Numbered from the stretch's first letter, positions 48,495 through 57,751 are shown. The stretch: 64,000 nucleotides of DNA from Kuafuiihalomonas sp039024635 (GCA_039024635.1 JBCCQA010000004.1:1-64000), one strand, 5' to 3'. Translations and numbers: made by a program. The notes: a model not told the origin generated them from the sequence alone.

Positions 48495-50786
48495 TCATTC
48501 CAAGTCGAAGCGGTCGAGCCGCATCACCTTCGTCCACGCCTTCACGAAGTCCTGAACGAATCGCTCTTCGGCCCCGTCGAAGGCGTAGTATTCGGCCACC
48601 GCTCTGAGCTCGGCGTTGGAGCCAAAGATCAGATCGACTTCGGTGGCGGTCCACCTCGACTCACCCGAGAGCCGGTCCCGCCCTCGGAATACGCCCCGTT
48701 CTTCCCCGGAGGGCGCCCACTCCGTGCCCATGTCCAACAAGTTGGTGAAGAAAGCGTTGTTCAAGCGACCGGGCGTCTCGGTCAAGACGCCGTGCTTCAA
48801 ACCGTCGGCGTTCGCGTCCATGGCTCGGAGCCCACCCACGAGGACGGTCATTTCCGGGACCGTGAGGTCCAGCAAATCGGCCTTGTCGACCAGGGCCGCC
48901 GAGGGCGAGTCGAGCCAAGAGCTCTCGAAGTAGTTCCGAAAGCCATCGGCCTTCGGCTCCAGGAGCTCAAAGGAGGCCACGTCGGTCATGGCCTGCGTAG
49001 CATCGGTGCGTCCGGGGGCGAAGGGCACCTGGACCGGATGCCCGGCCTGGTGGGCCGCCTGCTCCACCGCGGCACCGCCCGCGAGGACAATCATGTCGGC
49101 CATCGAGATCTTTCGACTGGACCCGTCGTTGAACTCGACTCGGATGGCTTCCAACGTCGAAAGCACGGCCTCGAGCTCCTCCTCGTCGTTGACGACCCAG
49201 CTCTTCTGCGGGGCAAGGCGAATCCGCGCGCCGTTGGCTCCGCCGCGCATGTCCGAATCCCGGTAGGTCGAGGCCGAGGCCCACGCGCTGCGTACGAGGG
49301 ACGAGACCGAAAGCCCAGAGGCCAGGACCCTCCTCTTCAGCCGCACAACGTCGCGCCCGTTGACGAGCGGCGCGTCGACTTCGGGGACCGGATCCTGCCA
49401 GTCGAAGACCTCCGACGGAGTCTCGCCTCCTACGTAGCGTGCCTTCGGACCCATGTCGCGGTGGGTGAGCTTGAACCATGCCCGGGCGAAAGCCCTCTCG
49501 AAAGCCCCGGGATCCTCGAGGAATCGCTTGGAGATCTTTCGATATTCGGGATCCACCTTCAGAGCGAGGTCGGTGGTGAACATCATCGGAGGATGCCGTT
49601 TCTCTGGGTCATGGGCGTCCGGCGTCAGTCCGGCCGCGCCCGGAGCCTTCGGCCTCCACTGAATGGCTCCCGATGGGCTCAGCGTCTTCACCCACTCGAA
49701 GTTGTAGAGGTTGGTCAGGTACTGGTGGGTCCACTGGGTCGGGCTCGAGGTCCATGCTCCCTCCAGGCCGCTGGTCATGGCGTCGGCCCCGTGGCCTTTG
49801 CCGCAGCCATTGGCCCAGCCCATGCCCTGGGCCTCGACCTCTGCCCCCGCAGGCTCCACGCCCACGCAGTCCTTCCGAGTCTGGGCACCATGAGCCTTCC
49901 CGAAGGTGTGTCCGCCCGCAATCAAGGCGACGGTTTCTTCGTCGTTCATGGCCATGCGCCCGAAAGTGGTTCGGATCCGGTGGGCGGCCGCTTGCGCCTC
50001 GGGCTCTCCGCCAGGTCCCTCAGGATTCACGTAGATGAGACCCATCTGAGAGGCCGCGGTCGGATCCTCTAGGCTGTCGGCTTCCCCATGAAAGCGGTTG
50101 GAGGCGAGCATCTCGGCCTCGGGGCCCCAGTAGACGAGCTCGGGCTCCCAGTCGTCTTCTCGCCCACCGGCGAAGCCGACCGTCTCCATGCCCATCTCTT
50201 TCATGGCCACCGTACCTGCCAGCACCATGAGATCGGCCCACGACACACGTCGGCCATACTTCTTCTTGATAGGCCAGAGTAGCCGGCGGGCTTTGTCCAA
50301 GTTCGTGTTGTCGGGCCAGCTGTTCAGGGGCTCGAACCGCTGCTGGCCGCCGCCGGCCCCGCCGCGCCCATCCGCGGTGCGATAAGTGCCGGCGCTGTGC
50401 CAGGACAGTCGAATGAAGAGGGGCCCATAGTTGCCGAAGTCCGCCGGCCACCAGTCTTGTGAAGTGGTCATCACCTCGGCGAGGTCGGCCTCGAGTTGGG
50501 CAAAGTCGACCTGAGCGAAGGCGGCCGCGTAGTTGAAGTCGGGGTTCGGGTCGGCGTCGCTGGCGTTCTTTCTCAGAGGCTGAAGGTTCAGGCGGTCGGG
50601 CCACCAGAAATCGTTGGGCTTGGGCTGAGCCGCGGCTTTGCCTCCGATGCGGTCCCGCCGGTCGGGCGCCGCTTGGGCCGCGGCCTGAGGAGGCTCGGGA
50701 GCGCCGGAAGGAACCTCGCAGGCGGCCAGGGCCCAGGCCCCGGCGCCCAAGCCAAGGAGATGTCGAAGAGATTTGGTCATGTTCAT
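48495..50786 (-). CDS. katG: Exported lipoprotein catalase-peroxidase
   Basis: About 763 residues from the ATG at 50786 (an ATG at 50804 adds six). The enzyme has both KatG halves. Active-site residues are intact: distal RLSWHSAGTYR (Arg, Trp, His), the covalent-adduct Tyr in LIYVNPEGPGG, the Met in FGRMAMNDEE, and the proximal GGHTFGKAHG. Unlike cytoplasmic KatG, it begins with a hydrophobic leader ending in a lipobox (GAWALAACEVPSG), so it should act in the periplasm or at the outer membrane, as do KatP/KatG2-type enzymes; lipid anchoring is less usual. It removes hydrogen peroxide outside the cytoplasm. An AT-richer segment (50860-50895) upstream may hold its promoter. Confidence 0.95.
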   Translation of the reverse strand: MNMTKSLRHLLGLGAGAWALAACEVPSGAPEPPQAAAQAAPDRRDRIGGKAAAQPKPNDFWWPDRLNLQPLRKNASDADPNPDFNYAAAFAQVDFAQLEADLAEVMTTSQDWWPADFGNYGPLFIRLSWHSAGTYRTADGRGGAGGGQQRFEPLNSWPDNTNLDKARRLLWPIKKKYGRRVSWADLMVLAGTVAMKEMGMETVGFAGGREDDWEPELVYWGPEAEMLASNRFHGEADSLEDPTAASQMGLIYVNPEGPGGEPEAQAAAHRIRTTFGRMAMNDEETVALIAGGHTFGKAHGAQTRKDCVGVEPAGAEVEAQGMGWANGCGKGHGADAMTSGLEGAWTSSPTQWTHQYLTNLYNFEWVKTLSPSGAIQWRPKAPGAAGLTPDAHDPEKRHPPMMFTTDLALKVDPEYRKISKRFLEDPGAFERAFARAWFKLTHRDMGPKARYVGGETPSEVFDWQDPVPEVDAPLVNGRDVVRLKRRVLASGLSVSSLVRSAWASASTYRDSDMRGGANGARIRLAPQKSWVVNDEEELEAVLSTLEAIRVEFNDGSSRKISMADMIVLAGGAAVEQAAHQAGHPVQVPFAPGRTDATQAMTDVASFELLEPKADGFRNYFESSWLDSPSAALVDKADLLDLTVPEMTVLVGGLRAMDANADGLKHGVLTETPGRLNNAFFTNLLDMGTEWAPSGEERGVFRGRDRLSGESRWTATEVDLIFGSNAELRAVAEYYAFDGAEERFVQDFVKAWTKVMRLDRFDLE

Positions 50787-51016
50787 TTTCGTCGAAGCGC
50801 CCAAACCACAGGGTTCGCGGCTGTTCTTCTCGGGTAGCGAGGTCGTCTCTGGGCTGTAAATAGAATTCGTCTAAACTTGGAATTCCTCTCAATATGGATT
50901 TGGTCTTAGTCCGCTCGAACTCGGTTTCAACGCGGTGCAGCACGCTCTCTCTTGGTCTCGAGGGAGCCTGTGATCACCATGGACATGTCCCGCGAAGTCG
51001 GGCGAAATCTCGCGTG

Positions 51017-52111
51017 ATGACGAAGTTGCATCCGGTCATCCTCATGACCGCCGCTGGCCTCCTCTCCCTCGTCGCCTGCGGGGAAGACGTCCAAGGCATC
51101 GCCCAGCCCCCGACCATCGAAGTAGAGGACGTGAACCCAGGTCCGCCGAACGGAACCACCGATCCTCGGCCGGTGCGAGACCTAGGCCCGCCCAACACCA
51201 CCCCCCCTGTTTGGGACGGCACGCGCTTCGTGCAGGACGGTGAGACCTTCCGCATCCGGGGCGTTTGCTGGAATCCGGTCCCAAAGGGCGCCGACCAGGA
51301 GGACGGTCGAGACTTCGCCGGCTTCGTGGATCAGGACGCGGCCTTGATGGCTTCGGTCGGCATCAACGCCGTTCGAACCTACACGCCGATCACCGATCAG
51401 GCGGTACTGGACACCCTTCTCGCAAACGGCATCTTCGTGCTTCAGCAGGTCTACATCGCGGAGAGCGTTGCGCTCGATGACATCGACGCCGCCATCAACG
51501 CTACCAAGGACCACCCCGCCATCCTGGCCTGGGAGGTCGGCAACGAATGGAACTACAACAACCTGTACTCGGGCCTCACTGACGAGGAGACTCTCGACCG
51601 CCTGGTCGCCGCCGTGGCTCGCGTCAAGAGCCTGGACACCGAGCACCCCGTGACCACCGTATACGGTGAGCTCCCGGATCGCCCGACCCTGGATGCTCTG
51701 GCCGACGTCGACATCTGGGGCCTGAACGTCTACCGCGGGCTGACCTTCGCCGGTCTGTTCGACCAGTGGGAGGGGCTTTCGGGCGCGCCCTTCTACATGG
51801 CCGAGTACGGCGCCGATGCCTATGACGCGACCCAAAATGGGCCCAACGTCGGAGCCCAAGCCCTCGCCACGCTCACCCTCACCCGCGCCATCCGGGACAG
51901 CAATGCCATTGGCGGCACCATCTTCGAGTTCGCCGATGAGTGGTGGAAGGACGAGAGCGGCAGCGACGACGTCCAAGACACCGGTGGTATCGCGCCCGGC
52001 GGCGGACCCCATCCCGACGCCACCTTCAACGAAGAGTGGTGGGGGCTTGTGGACATCGACCGGAATGTCCGGCCCGCCCTCGATGCCTTCGCCCAGGCCT
52101 GGTTCGACTGA
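51017..52111 (+). CDS. Lipoprotein glycoside hydrolase, TIM-barrel (GH2/GH72-like)
   Basis: About 364 residues from the ATG at 51017, chosen because a lipoprotein leader follows (VILMTAAGLLSLVAC). After a Pro-rich spacer the catalytic TIM barrel starts RFVQDGETFRIRGVCWNPVP. The acid/base Glu is in LAWEVGNEWNYN and the nucleophile Glu in FYMAEYGADAYD; both are at the expected strands of a clan-A retaining enzyme. VGINAVRTYTPITDQAVLDT and LLANGIFVLQQV resemble GH72-like and GH2 catalytic domains. Beta-1,3-glucan is a plausible substrate because a GH17 enzyme converges from the other side, but that is inference. Confidence 0.82.
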   Translation: MTKLHPVILMTAAGLLSLVACGEDVQGIAQPPTIEVEDVNPGPPNGTTDPRPVRDLGPPNTTPPVWDGTRFVQDGETFRIRGVCWNPVPKGADQEDGRDFAGFVDQDAALMASVGINAVRTYTPITDQAVLDTLLANGIFVLQQVYIAESVALDDIDAAINATKDHPAILAWEVGNEWNYNNLYSGLTDEETLDRLVAAVARVKSLDTEHPVTTVYGELPDRPTLDALADVDIWGLNVYRGLTFAGLFDQWEGLSGAPFYMAEYGADAYDATQNGPNVGAQALATLTLTRAIRDSNAIGGTIFEFADEWWKDESGSDDVQDTGGIAPGGGPHPDATFNEEWWGLVDIDRNVRPALDAFAQAWFD

Positions 52112-52136
52112 GCGAGACCGTCCGAGGCCCGCTCAG
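52108..52136. terminator. Inverted repeat between convergent glycosidase genes
   Basis: CTGAGCG (52108-52114) pairs with CGCTCAG (52130-52136) around 15 bases. The arms contain the stop codons of both convergent genes, so it may be a shared terminator; it is short and lacks a T-tract. Confidence 0.35.
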
Positions 52137-53047
52137 AACTTGGGCTGGGCCTCGGCGTCCCAAATGCCCCAATAGGCGCCGCAGTCTCCTTCCGCGCCTA
52201 CCTTCCAAGCTTCGTCAAAGGCCGAAAACCAGAAGAGCGGCACGTTCACCTGCTTGGCCCAGGGAATCAGGTTCAAGGCGTAGAGCGCCGCGTTGTCCAC
52301 GCCGGGCACCGCCTCTCCCTCCGGCGTCCCCTGCGTGGGCCAACCGGTCTCGGCGATCACGATCTCCTTGCCGTTGGCCACGGCGGCTACCCTCCGGACC
52401 ATTTCTTCCACGTAGCCGACGGACCAGTCCAGCTTGCATTGCTCCCAGTATGGGTAGCAGTTGATGGGAAGGTAGTCGCAGGCTTCGACGAGCCTCGGGT
52501 GCTGAACGAACTGAAAGTAGGCGTCGACGTAGGCGACCGGGACCCCCGGCGCCCCCGCCTTGACTCGATGAATGGCGTCGATGATCGCGTCCTCTGGGAG
52601 CTCACCTCGCAGGAGAACCTCGTTGCCCACGGCAATGAGGTCCGCGTTCCCCCCCTTGGCCTGGTCGATGACCGCCTGTATCTCCTCGGCATTTCGGGCC
52701 TCGTCGCCGTCGAGCCAGGCGCCAACCAACGCCTTCATGCCCAGCTCCTTGGCGATGCCGGGCGCGTGCTCATTCCCTTCGTAGCAAGAGAAGGTGCGGA
52801 TCCACTGCGTGTGGGGTGCGATCACGGCCAAGCGCTCCCGCACTTGTTCTGGACTCAGCTGGTGGTGATCGACCGGGCTCTGGCCCGGCGCATAGGCGCT
52901 GAAGCACAAGCCGTGGAGGCCTTCTTCCAACAGCCGCCGAAGCCGCGCTCGAATCTCCTCCGAAGGAAGACCGACCCCTTGGAGCGGTCGCCCGCCCACG
53001 AAGTTCCCCTGGATGAGCTGACCGCCCACGCCATGAAGTTGACCCAT
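52133..53047 (-). CDS. GH17 family beta-1,3-glucanase-like protein
   Basis: 304 residues without a signal peptide. GH17 signatures are visible: LHGLCFSAYAPGQSPVDHHQ near the start, the acid/base Glu in LIAVGNEVLLRGELP, AYVDAYFQFVQHP and LPINCYPYWEQCK in the middle, and the nucleophile Glu in IVIAETGWPTQGTPEGEAVP. GH17 enzymes cut or transglycosylate beta-1,3-glucans. FWFSAFDEAWKVGAEGDCGA and YWGIWD close the barrel, as in bacterial and fungal exo-type members. The lack of a leader suggests cytoplasmic action or non-classical export. It converges with the exported glycosidase gene. Confidence 0.88.
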   Translation of the reverse strand: MGQLHGVGGQLIQGNFVGGRPLQGVGLPSEEIRARLRRLLEEGLHGLCFSAYAPGQSPVDHHQLSPEQVRERLAVIAPHTQWIRTFSCYEGNEHAPGIAKELGMKALVGAWLDGDEARNAEEIQAVIDQAKGGNADLIAVGNEVLLRGELPEDAIIDAIHRVKAGAPGVPVAYVDAYFQFVQHPRLVEACDYLPINCYPYWEQCKLDWSVGYVEEMVRRVAAVANGKEIVIAETGWPTQGTPEGEAVPGVDNAALYALNLIPWAKQVNVPLFWFSAFDEAWKVGAEGDCGAYWGIWDAEAQPKF

Positions 53048-53172
53048 GCAACGGGGTTAGCACGTCCATCACAAGACGCCACCCCGAGGTACGGCATCGG
53101 AGCAATGAAACACTGCGTCGAATAGGGCCAGTGTGCCCATCCCAAAGCGGGACGCGCTCCTGAAGCCCGCAC

Positions 53173-53556
53173 TTACCTCTTGGGGTGTGCTGAAGACGCC
53201 AAGCGCTGCCGTAGCTCGCCGCTATCGATGAGCCGAATCAGTTCGGCCGCCCCGCCCACCAGCACACCCTTGACGAAGACCATGGGAAAAGTAGGCCAGC
53301 CCGTGAACATCTTGAGCGCCGTTCGAGGACGCCAGGTGTTCAGGTAGCTTCCGTACTCCACGTAGTGGAAGGCGATTCCCGCTGCCTCCAGAGCCTTCCG
53401 CGCCCTCTTGGGGAAGGGGTTTTGGGCCATGCCGACCACGAGGACGTCGTGGGCTCGAGTAGCCGCGTCGACCTCCTCGACGACGTCCCGGTGGTGCTGG
53501 TCGACGATGGAGCGGATGTCCGGATCGATACGTTCTTCCTCGAGGGTCTTTCGCAC
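53173..53556 (-). CDS. Glutaredoxin-fold protein lacking the active-site cysteine
   Basis: 127 residues. From residue 38 it follows a glutaredoxin: DVLVVGMAQNPFPKRARKAL (beta 1, active-site loop, helix), AGIAFHYVEYGSYLN, TGWPTFPMVFVKGVLVGGAA (cis-Pro strand and GG turn) and ELIRLIDSGELRQRL. At the position of the CxxC/CxFS motif the sequence is NPFPKR, so no catalytic cysteine exists, and there is no cysteine in the whole protein. An N-terminal helix (LEEERIDPDIRSIVDQHHRD) is extra. A redox enzyme is therefore unlikely; a glutathione- or protein-binding role is possible. It lies upstream of, and in the same direction as, the GH17 gene. Confidence 0.75.
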   Translation of the reverse strand: MRKTLEEERIDPDIRSIVDQHHRDVVEEVDAATRAHDVLVVGMAQNPFPKRARKALEAAGIAFHYVEYGSYLNTWRPRTALKMFTGWPTFPMVFVKGVLVGGAAELIRLIDSGELRQRLASSAHPKR

Positions 53557-53642
53557 GGCATGGGATTAGGTGGGGAAAGAAGGCTGGGACAAGAAAACTC
53601 GAACCTTGACAGCGGCAGCGAGCGGCGAAGGTCTAGCAGAGC

Positions 53643-54317
53643 ATGCCGAAGTACGAGGTGCCGACCCACGTTCGCCTCCCGGACGGCGAGGTCGCCCCCA
53701 TACACACTCTGCTCGAGAGCCAGATATGGGTGGAAACGGGGCTGCGTCTTTCTCGAGGCGAGCTACTGGACCTACGCTTCGTGAGTTCGGTCGAGCCCGC
53801 CATCCAGGCCCGCTGCGAAGTCCTTCAGTCTTCTCCTCAAGCCCTCGGTTTAGAGCTGACCGGGGGAACGGTCGAATCGGTTCGAACAGCCATCGCGGAC
53901 TGGGCCCAGGGCAGGATGGCCGAGATCTCCTCGACCGAGGACCTGGGCTCCAGCGCTGAGAAAGTCCTGGTGGTCGAGGACGACCTGAAACTCGGCCAGC
54001 TCTTGAAGCGCGCCTTGGAGCACCGTCGCTTCGAGGTGCTGCTGGCCAGCTCAGCCGCCCAGGGTCGCAGACTGTTCGACGCCCACGAAGTCGATGTCGT
54101 CCTCCTCGACTGGATGCTCCCCAAAGAGTCGGGTGAGACCGTTCTTCGACACGTCAAGACAGCCCGTCCCAGGACCCAGGTCGCCGTGGTCTCGGGCGTG
54201 GCCAGCCTCGCCGCCACCAGGGATGCGCTCCAGCGCCTGGGCGCGGACGAGATCTTCGTGAAGCCATTTTCGCTGGCCGCGATCTCGAGGTGGGTGGCAG
54301 ACGCGATGAACAGATGA
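53643..54317 (+). CDS. PilZ-like plus receiver-domain protein
   Basis: 224 residues. The N-terminal 90 residues look like a PilZ-type barrel (VPTHVRLPDGEVAPIHTLLE, LDLRFVSSVEPAIQARCEVL, QALGLELTGGT) but the c-di-GMP-binding RxxxR is not evident. Residues about 105-222 are a receiver domain: acidic pair VEDDLKLG, phosphoacceptor in DVVLLDWMLPKESGE, VVSGVASL, and the conserved Lys in FVKPFSL. With no DNA-binding or enzymatic output after the receiver, it probably acts through protein contact, and the PilZ-like domain may serve as output. It sits next to the hybrid kinase locus with the large minus-strand gene between. Confidence 0.8.
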   Translation: MPKYEVPTHVRLPDGEVAPIHTLLESQIWVETGLRLSRGELLDLRFVSSVEPAIQARCEVLQSSPQALGLELTGGTVESVRTAIADWAQGRMAEISSTEDLGSSAEKVLVVEDDLKLGQLLKRALEHRRFEVLLASSAAQGRRLFDAHEVDVVLLDWMLPKESGETVLRHVKTARPRTQVAVVSGVASLAATRDALQRLGADEIFVKPFSLAAISRWVADAMNR

Positions 54318-54319
54318 CG

Positions 54320-54333
54320 CCCCCCTCGGGGGG
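54320..54333. terminator. C6/G6 hairpin between convergent genes
   Basis: Six C (54320-54325), TC, then six G (54328-54333) lie two bases after the stop of the receiver protein gene and 13 bases before the end of the convergent large gene. In practice it would pair five bases around a four-base loop. It may terminate transcription weakly; no T-tract. Confidence 0.3.
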
Positions 54334-54346
54334 GAGGCGGCTCGCC

Positions 54347-57300
54347 TCAGGCTCGAAGGGCGCGTCGAGGAATCTCGACGTCGATGCGTTCCAGGCTACC
54401 GTCCCGGCCAAAGAGCCGACGGGCGTCTGCCTCAGGCACTTCTGCCCCCGACAGAGTGCGATGCACGCCTGACACCTCACGCAAGGTCAAGGCACTCGGC
54501 CCGTCCACCAAGGTGTAGACCACTGGGACACCGGCCAAGGTAAACAAGAGCTGCCCAGGCTCCAGCTCTATCCTTCCACGTCCTGGAACATCGACCCCGG
54601 CCGATGCCGACAGGAAGTCGGGCTCGGCGAGGAGGAAGGGCTCAAAACTCAGCTTGCCCGCCCTTACTCGAACCCCCAGCTCTCCGTAGCGGGTCATGAT
54701 CTCTTCCTTCACCTGACCCGTCATACCCGGCTGCTGGGCGCCGGCATGACCCGGCGTATGGCTGTAGGGGTCAGTCGGGACGGCGCCGAACTCCCGAGGC
54801 GTCTTAGCTGGACCCAGCCCGTTCCGGACCTGGAAGTAGCGCTGAACCAGGCCCGCGATCCGCTCTGGAGGGGCTTGTTCCTCACGCGCCCGGACCAGGC
54901 TCTCCTGCACCGACAGGAGGAGTTTCGAGACCATGTGCCAGTAGATACAGCCCAAGCCCTCGTACCCGTACATCGTCCCGGAACGACCCGTGAACTCCCG
55001 GTGGTTGAAGACCTGCTCCCACAGCTCCGCCAGTTCCCCCCGGTGAGCCTGAACGAGATCGCTCCACTCGCCACGCTGAGCCAAGTCGTCCAGGGCCTCG
55101 TGGAGCGCCTCTTCGTTGCGAAGGTCCGCGCCAAATCGAAGCGCGCCCTGGGCGTCCTTTTCGAGAATCTGGAACTGCTCCCTGTTCAGGAGGGACGCTA
55201 CGAGAGGATTCTTCTCGGCCTGCCCCGGGACCGTGTTCTTGTCGAAGAAGCCGGGAAGCCTTCGGTCCGGATAGAGCATGAAGCTCTTCTGGTCCGAACG
55301 ATACATCTTGCTCGCGAATAAGGCGTCGATGACTTCGACGGACTCTTCGGGTGAAAGGACCCCCGCCCCCAGCACCGCCATCTGGCCCTCGAGCATTTCG
55401 TAGAGCGGCGCCACCTTCGCCTTGCCTCCCCGCAAATCAATGACGTTGTATGCGTGATAAAGCCCATCTGGGCGTCGGTTGGCCCTGATGGAGGCATCGA
55501 TGACGGCTCGGGCCCGACTGAGCAGAGCCCGAAGCGATTGGGGCCTGCAGCTTCCACCGGACTGCAGTCCGATCTCGTTCACCCGGAATCGATAGCGTTC
55601 GAAGGCTCTTCCCATCTCGTCCAGGAAGCGACGACGTTCGACGTCGTCGACGCCCGTTGACGGCTCGATGCTCTCCAGGACCCTCTGCACCTCCGAGAAC
55701 CACTGCGCCACCTCCCGAGACATCAGGATCTCGGTTTCGGCTGGGACCTTCTCGAAGAGCCGCTCGCAGACCTCGAGGTGCCGACGCAGTTGGTAGGTCG
55801 TGACCATGGACAGCCCAAAACCAGCGAGAGCGTTGTTGGCGTCGTTCCACTCCGGCCTCTGAGTGTTCATCCAAACACCGCCCCCAGGGCAGAAGTTCGA
55901 GAGCTTGGAGAGAATGGGAATCAGGAGCTTCTCGGCCAAGCCGACGAGGATCACCTCTTCACGCTCGTTCAGGAGGAGGCGTCCGTCCGAGCCGACCCGC
56001 TGCTCCCGCTCCTCCGAGAGCTTCTGCTTGGCCTCATCGAACTCGATGGTGTCTCGGGGATCGGCGACGATCTCGTCGTAGGACTTCAGTCGGTAGGGCA
56101 CGTCGGCGTAGGCAAAGACGGGCCGCGTCAACCAATCCTGCAGCTTTCCGGGATCGAAGGCCTCGGCCAGCTCCAAGAGGCGAGTCAAATAGACGATCTG
56201 ATGATCTCCCCAGTAGCCGATGTTGCTCCAGGGGTCTTCAGGGTCGGGAACCTCCCAATCAATGCCCTCTCGGCTGATGCGATAGGGATTGAAGCCATCG
56301 GTCGTCGATGCATTCACGAACTTGGCGATGACGGGAAACACCAGAGCTGGGTGGCTGACGATGAGGGCCTCCCAATTCTGGAAGATGTCTCGCCAGTTGC
56401 CTTGGTACCAGCGCTTCCAGCCACCATCTCGCTCTCGAACGGAAATGTCGAAAGCATTCCACGGCCGGCTCGGGTCGCCGTGTCTGCGGCTGAAGCCAAT
56501 GGGAAGATACTCCAGACAAAGTCGAGTGAGCTGAGGATCGTCGAGAGAGAGGGCATCGTCCCACAGGCGAGCGCAGTCCAATTCATCGGGAAGTTGGTCG
56601 AAGAAGGAACGGTGCTTCTCGAACAAGCGAGGATTGCGCTGCTCGGCGAAGGCCTGCATGTCCGGGCGGGAGCTACCATAGCCGTCGACGGGAACGCCGC
56701 CCCGCATGCAGTTGAAGAGCACGTTGGCAAGGTGGTGAGCGTCGTCCACCGGCCGGCCCGTTTTCTGAACGGAGTCCGCGCCCGCCAATAGCTGGCCGAG
56801 AACCTCGTCGCCTCTACGAACGTCTGCCTCCAGGCTGGCCTTGATGTCGGGGTCCGAGGCCGAGGACCGAAGCTTTACGGCGTCGGCCTGGGACCTTGCC
56901 ACGTCGGCCACGATGTCCCACTCCATGCTCTCGCCGCGTTCGAGCGCGACCGAAGTGGACAATAGATAGCTACCAGGGATGCCCCGGCAGGCCGACTCCG
57001 CATCCACCTGTTCACCCCGCCGAAAACCGTCGAGCTGACGCGTCGACACGAGGAGCCTAGCGTCCGGCAGACCGCGACTCCAGACGACGTTCGCCCGGAG
57101 CGCCTCGGCCGGCTCCGCCTTGTCCACGATGAGAGAGCTGAGCCGAAAGACGGTCAATCGGTCGAAGCTCTCGGTCCTTCGGTATGCGTTCACGAGGGCG
57201 CTCGCCCGCTGCTGGGTGGTGAGCGCGACGCCCGAAGGCATGACGTGGAGCAATCCGTCCAAGAGGTCGATCGACTCGATCGAGCTGTTCGTAGTCCGTT

Positions 57301-57751
57301 CGAGATGTGCGCGACGGACGAAGCCCCAAGGGCCAGCGTTGGCCCAGGTCCATCGAAAAACCAGCCCCAGCTCGTCGTTGATCTCTTCAAAGATCGCCCG
57401 GTTCCCAAGCTCGGTCTTATAGAGATTCTGGCGGCCGGCCGGCTGGACAGGATCGAAGGGCTGCCACCAACGTTCGCCCTGCGGTCCGCGGCAGCGCAGC
57501 AGCGTGAAGGGGCCCACCAAACCTGAGGCCCGGTGGAGCCTATCGTCGGTCTCGTAGGGAAAGAGACAGTCCTCCGGGCGTCGTCGCCCGCAGCTCAGAC
57601 CGCCTCGGGTCGAGGCGTACATCCAAAGATCCCCATCACTGACCACACTGACGAGAAAAGGAGGCATGTCGTGGATGTCGGATATGCGGAGCATCGGCGC
57701 GCCGCAGAGATCCAGGTCGTTCCCTCGAGGCAGGCGTGAGGAGGCGTCCAT
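54347..57751 (-). CDS. Large GH94-like (glycoside phosphorylase-type) protein
   Basis: About 1134 residues from the ATG at 57751; the frame stays open to 57892 but that part is antisense to the kinase gene. The N-terminal third is beta-rich and resembles the substrate-binding domain of glycoside phosphorylases (WMYASTRGGLSCGRRRPEDC, IFEEINDELGLVFRWTWANA). The middle looks like an (alpha/alpha)6 barrel: YQGNWRDIFQNWEALIVSHP, DGFNPYRISREGIDWE, SNIGYWGDHQIVYLTRLLEL and RPEWNDANNALAGFGLSM, where the WND Asp is where GH94 places its catalytic acid. The C-terminus has GMTGQVKEEIMTRYGEL. No signal peptide. Relatives occur in Bacteroidota, I believe, without a known activity. Function is inferred. 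Confidence 0.7.
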   Translation of the reverse strand: MDASSRLPRGNDLDLCGAPMLRISDIHDMPPFLVSVVSDGDLWMYASTRGGLSCGRRRPEDCLFPYETDDRLHRASGLVGPFTLLRCRGPQGERWWQPFDPVQPAGRQNLYKTELGNRAIFEEINDELGLVFRWTWANAGPWGFVRRAHLERTTNSSIESIDLLDGLLHVMPSGVALTTQQRASALVNAYRRTESFDRLTVFRLSSLIVDKAEPAEALRANVVWSRGLPDARLLVSTRQLDGFRRGEQVDAESACRGIPGSYLLSTSVALERGESMEWDIVADVARSQADAVKLRSSASDPDIKASLEADVRRGDEVLGQLLAGADSVQKTGRPVDDAHHLANVLFNCMRGGVPVDGYGSSRPDMQAFAEQRNPRLFEKHRSFFDQLPDELDCARLWDDALSLDDPQLTRLCLEYLPIGFSRRHGDPSRPWNAFDISVRERDGGWKRWYQGNWRDIFQNWEALIVSHPALVFPVIAKFVNASTTDGFNPYRISREGIDWEVPDPEDPWSNIGYWGDHQIVYLTRLLELAEAFDPGKLQDWLTRPVFAYADVPYRLKSYDEIVADPRDTIEFDEAKQKLSEEREQRVGSDGRLLLNEREEVILVGLAEKLLIPILSKLSNFCPGGGVWMNTQRPEWNDANNALAGFGLSMVTTYQLRRHLEVCERLFEKVPAETEILMSREVAQWFSEVQRVLESIEPSTGVDDVERRRFLDEMGRAFERYRFRVNEIGLQSGGSCRPQSLRALLSRARAVIDASIRANRRPDGLYHAYNVIDLRGGKAKVAPLYEMLEGQMAVLGAGVLSPEESVEVIDALFASKMYRSDQKSFMLYPDRRLPGFFDKNTVPGQAEKNPLVASLLNREQFQILEKDAQGALRFGADLRNEEALHEALDDLAQRGEWSDLVQAHRGELAELWEQVFNHREFTGRSGTMYGYEGLGCIYWHMVSKLLLSVQESLVRAREEQAPPERIAGLVQRYFQVRNGLGPAKTPREFGAVPTDPYSHTPGHAGAQQPGMTGQVKEEIMTRYGELGVRVRAGKLSFEPFLLAEPDFLSASAGVDVPGRGRIELEPGQLLFTLAGVPVVYTLVDGPSALTLREVSGVHRTLSGAEVPEADARRLFGRDGSLERIDVEIPRRALRA

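Noticed and set aside
50860..50890. Two GAATTC hexamers in an AT-richer stretch between katG and the glycosidase gene, considered as a PerR/Fur-type operator
   Set aside because: The flanks do not match either consensus and GAATTC is its own complement, so the symmetry is weak evidence.
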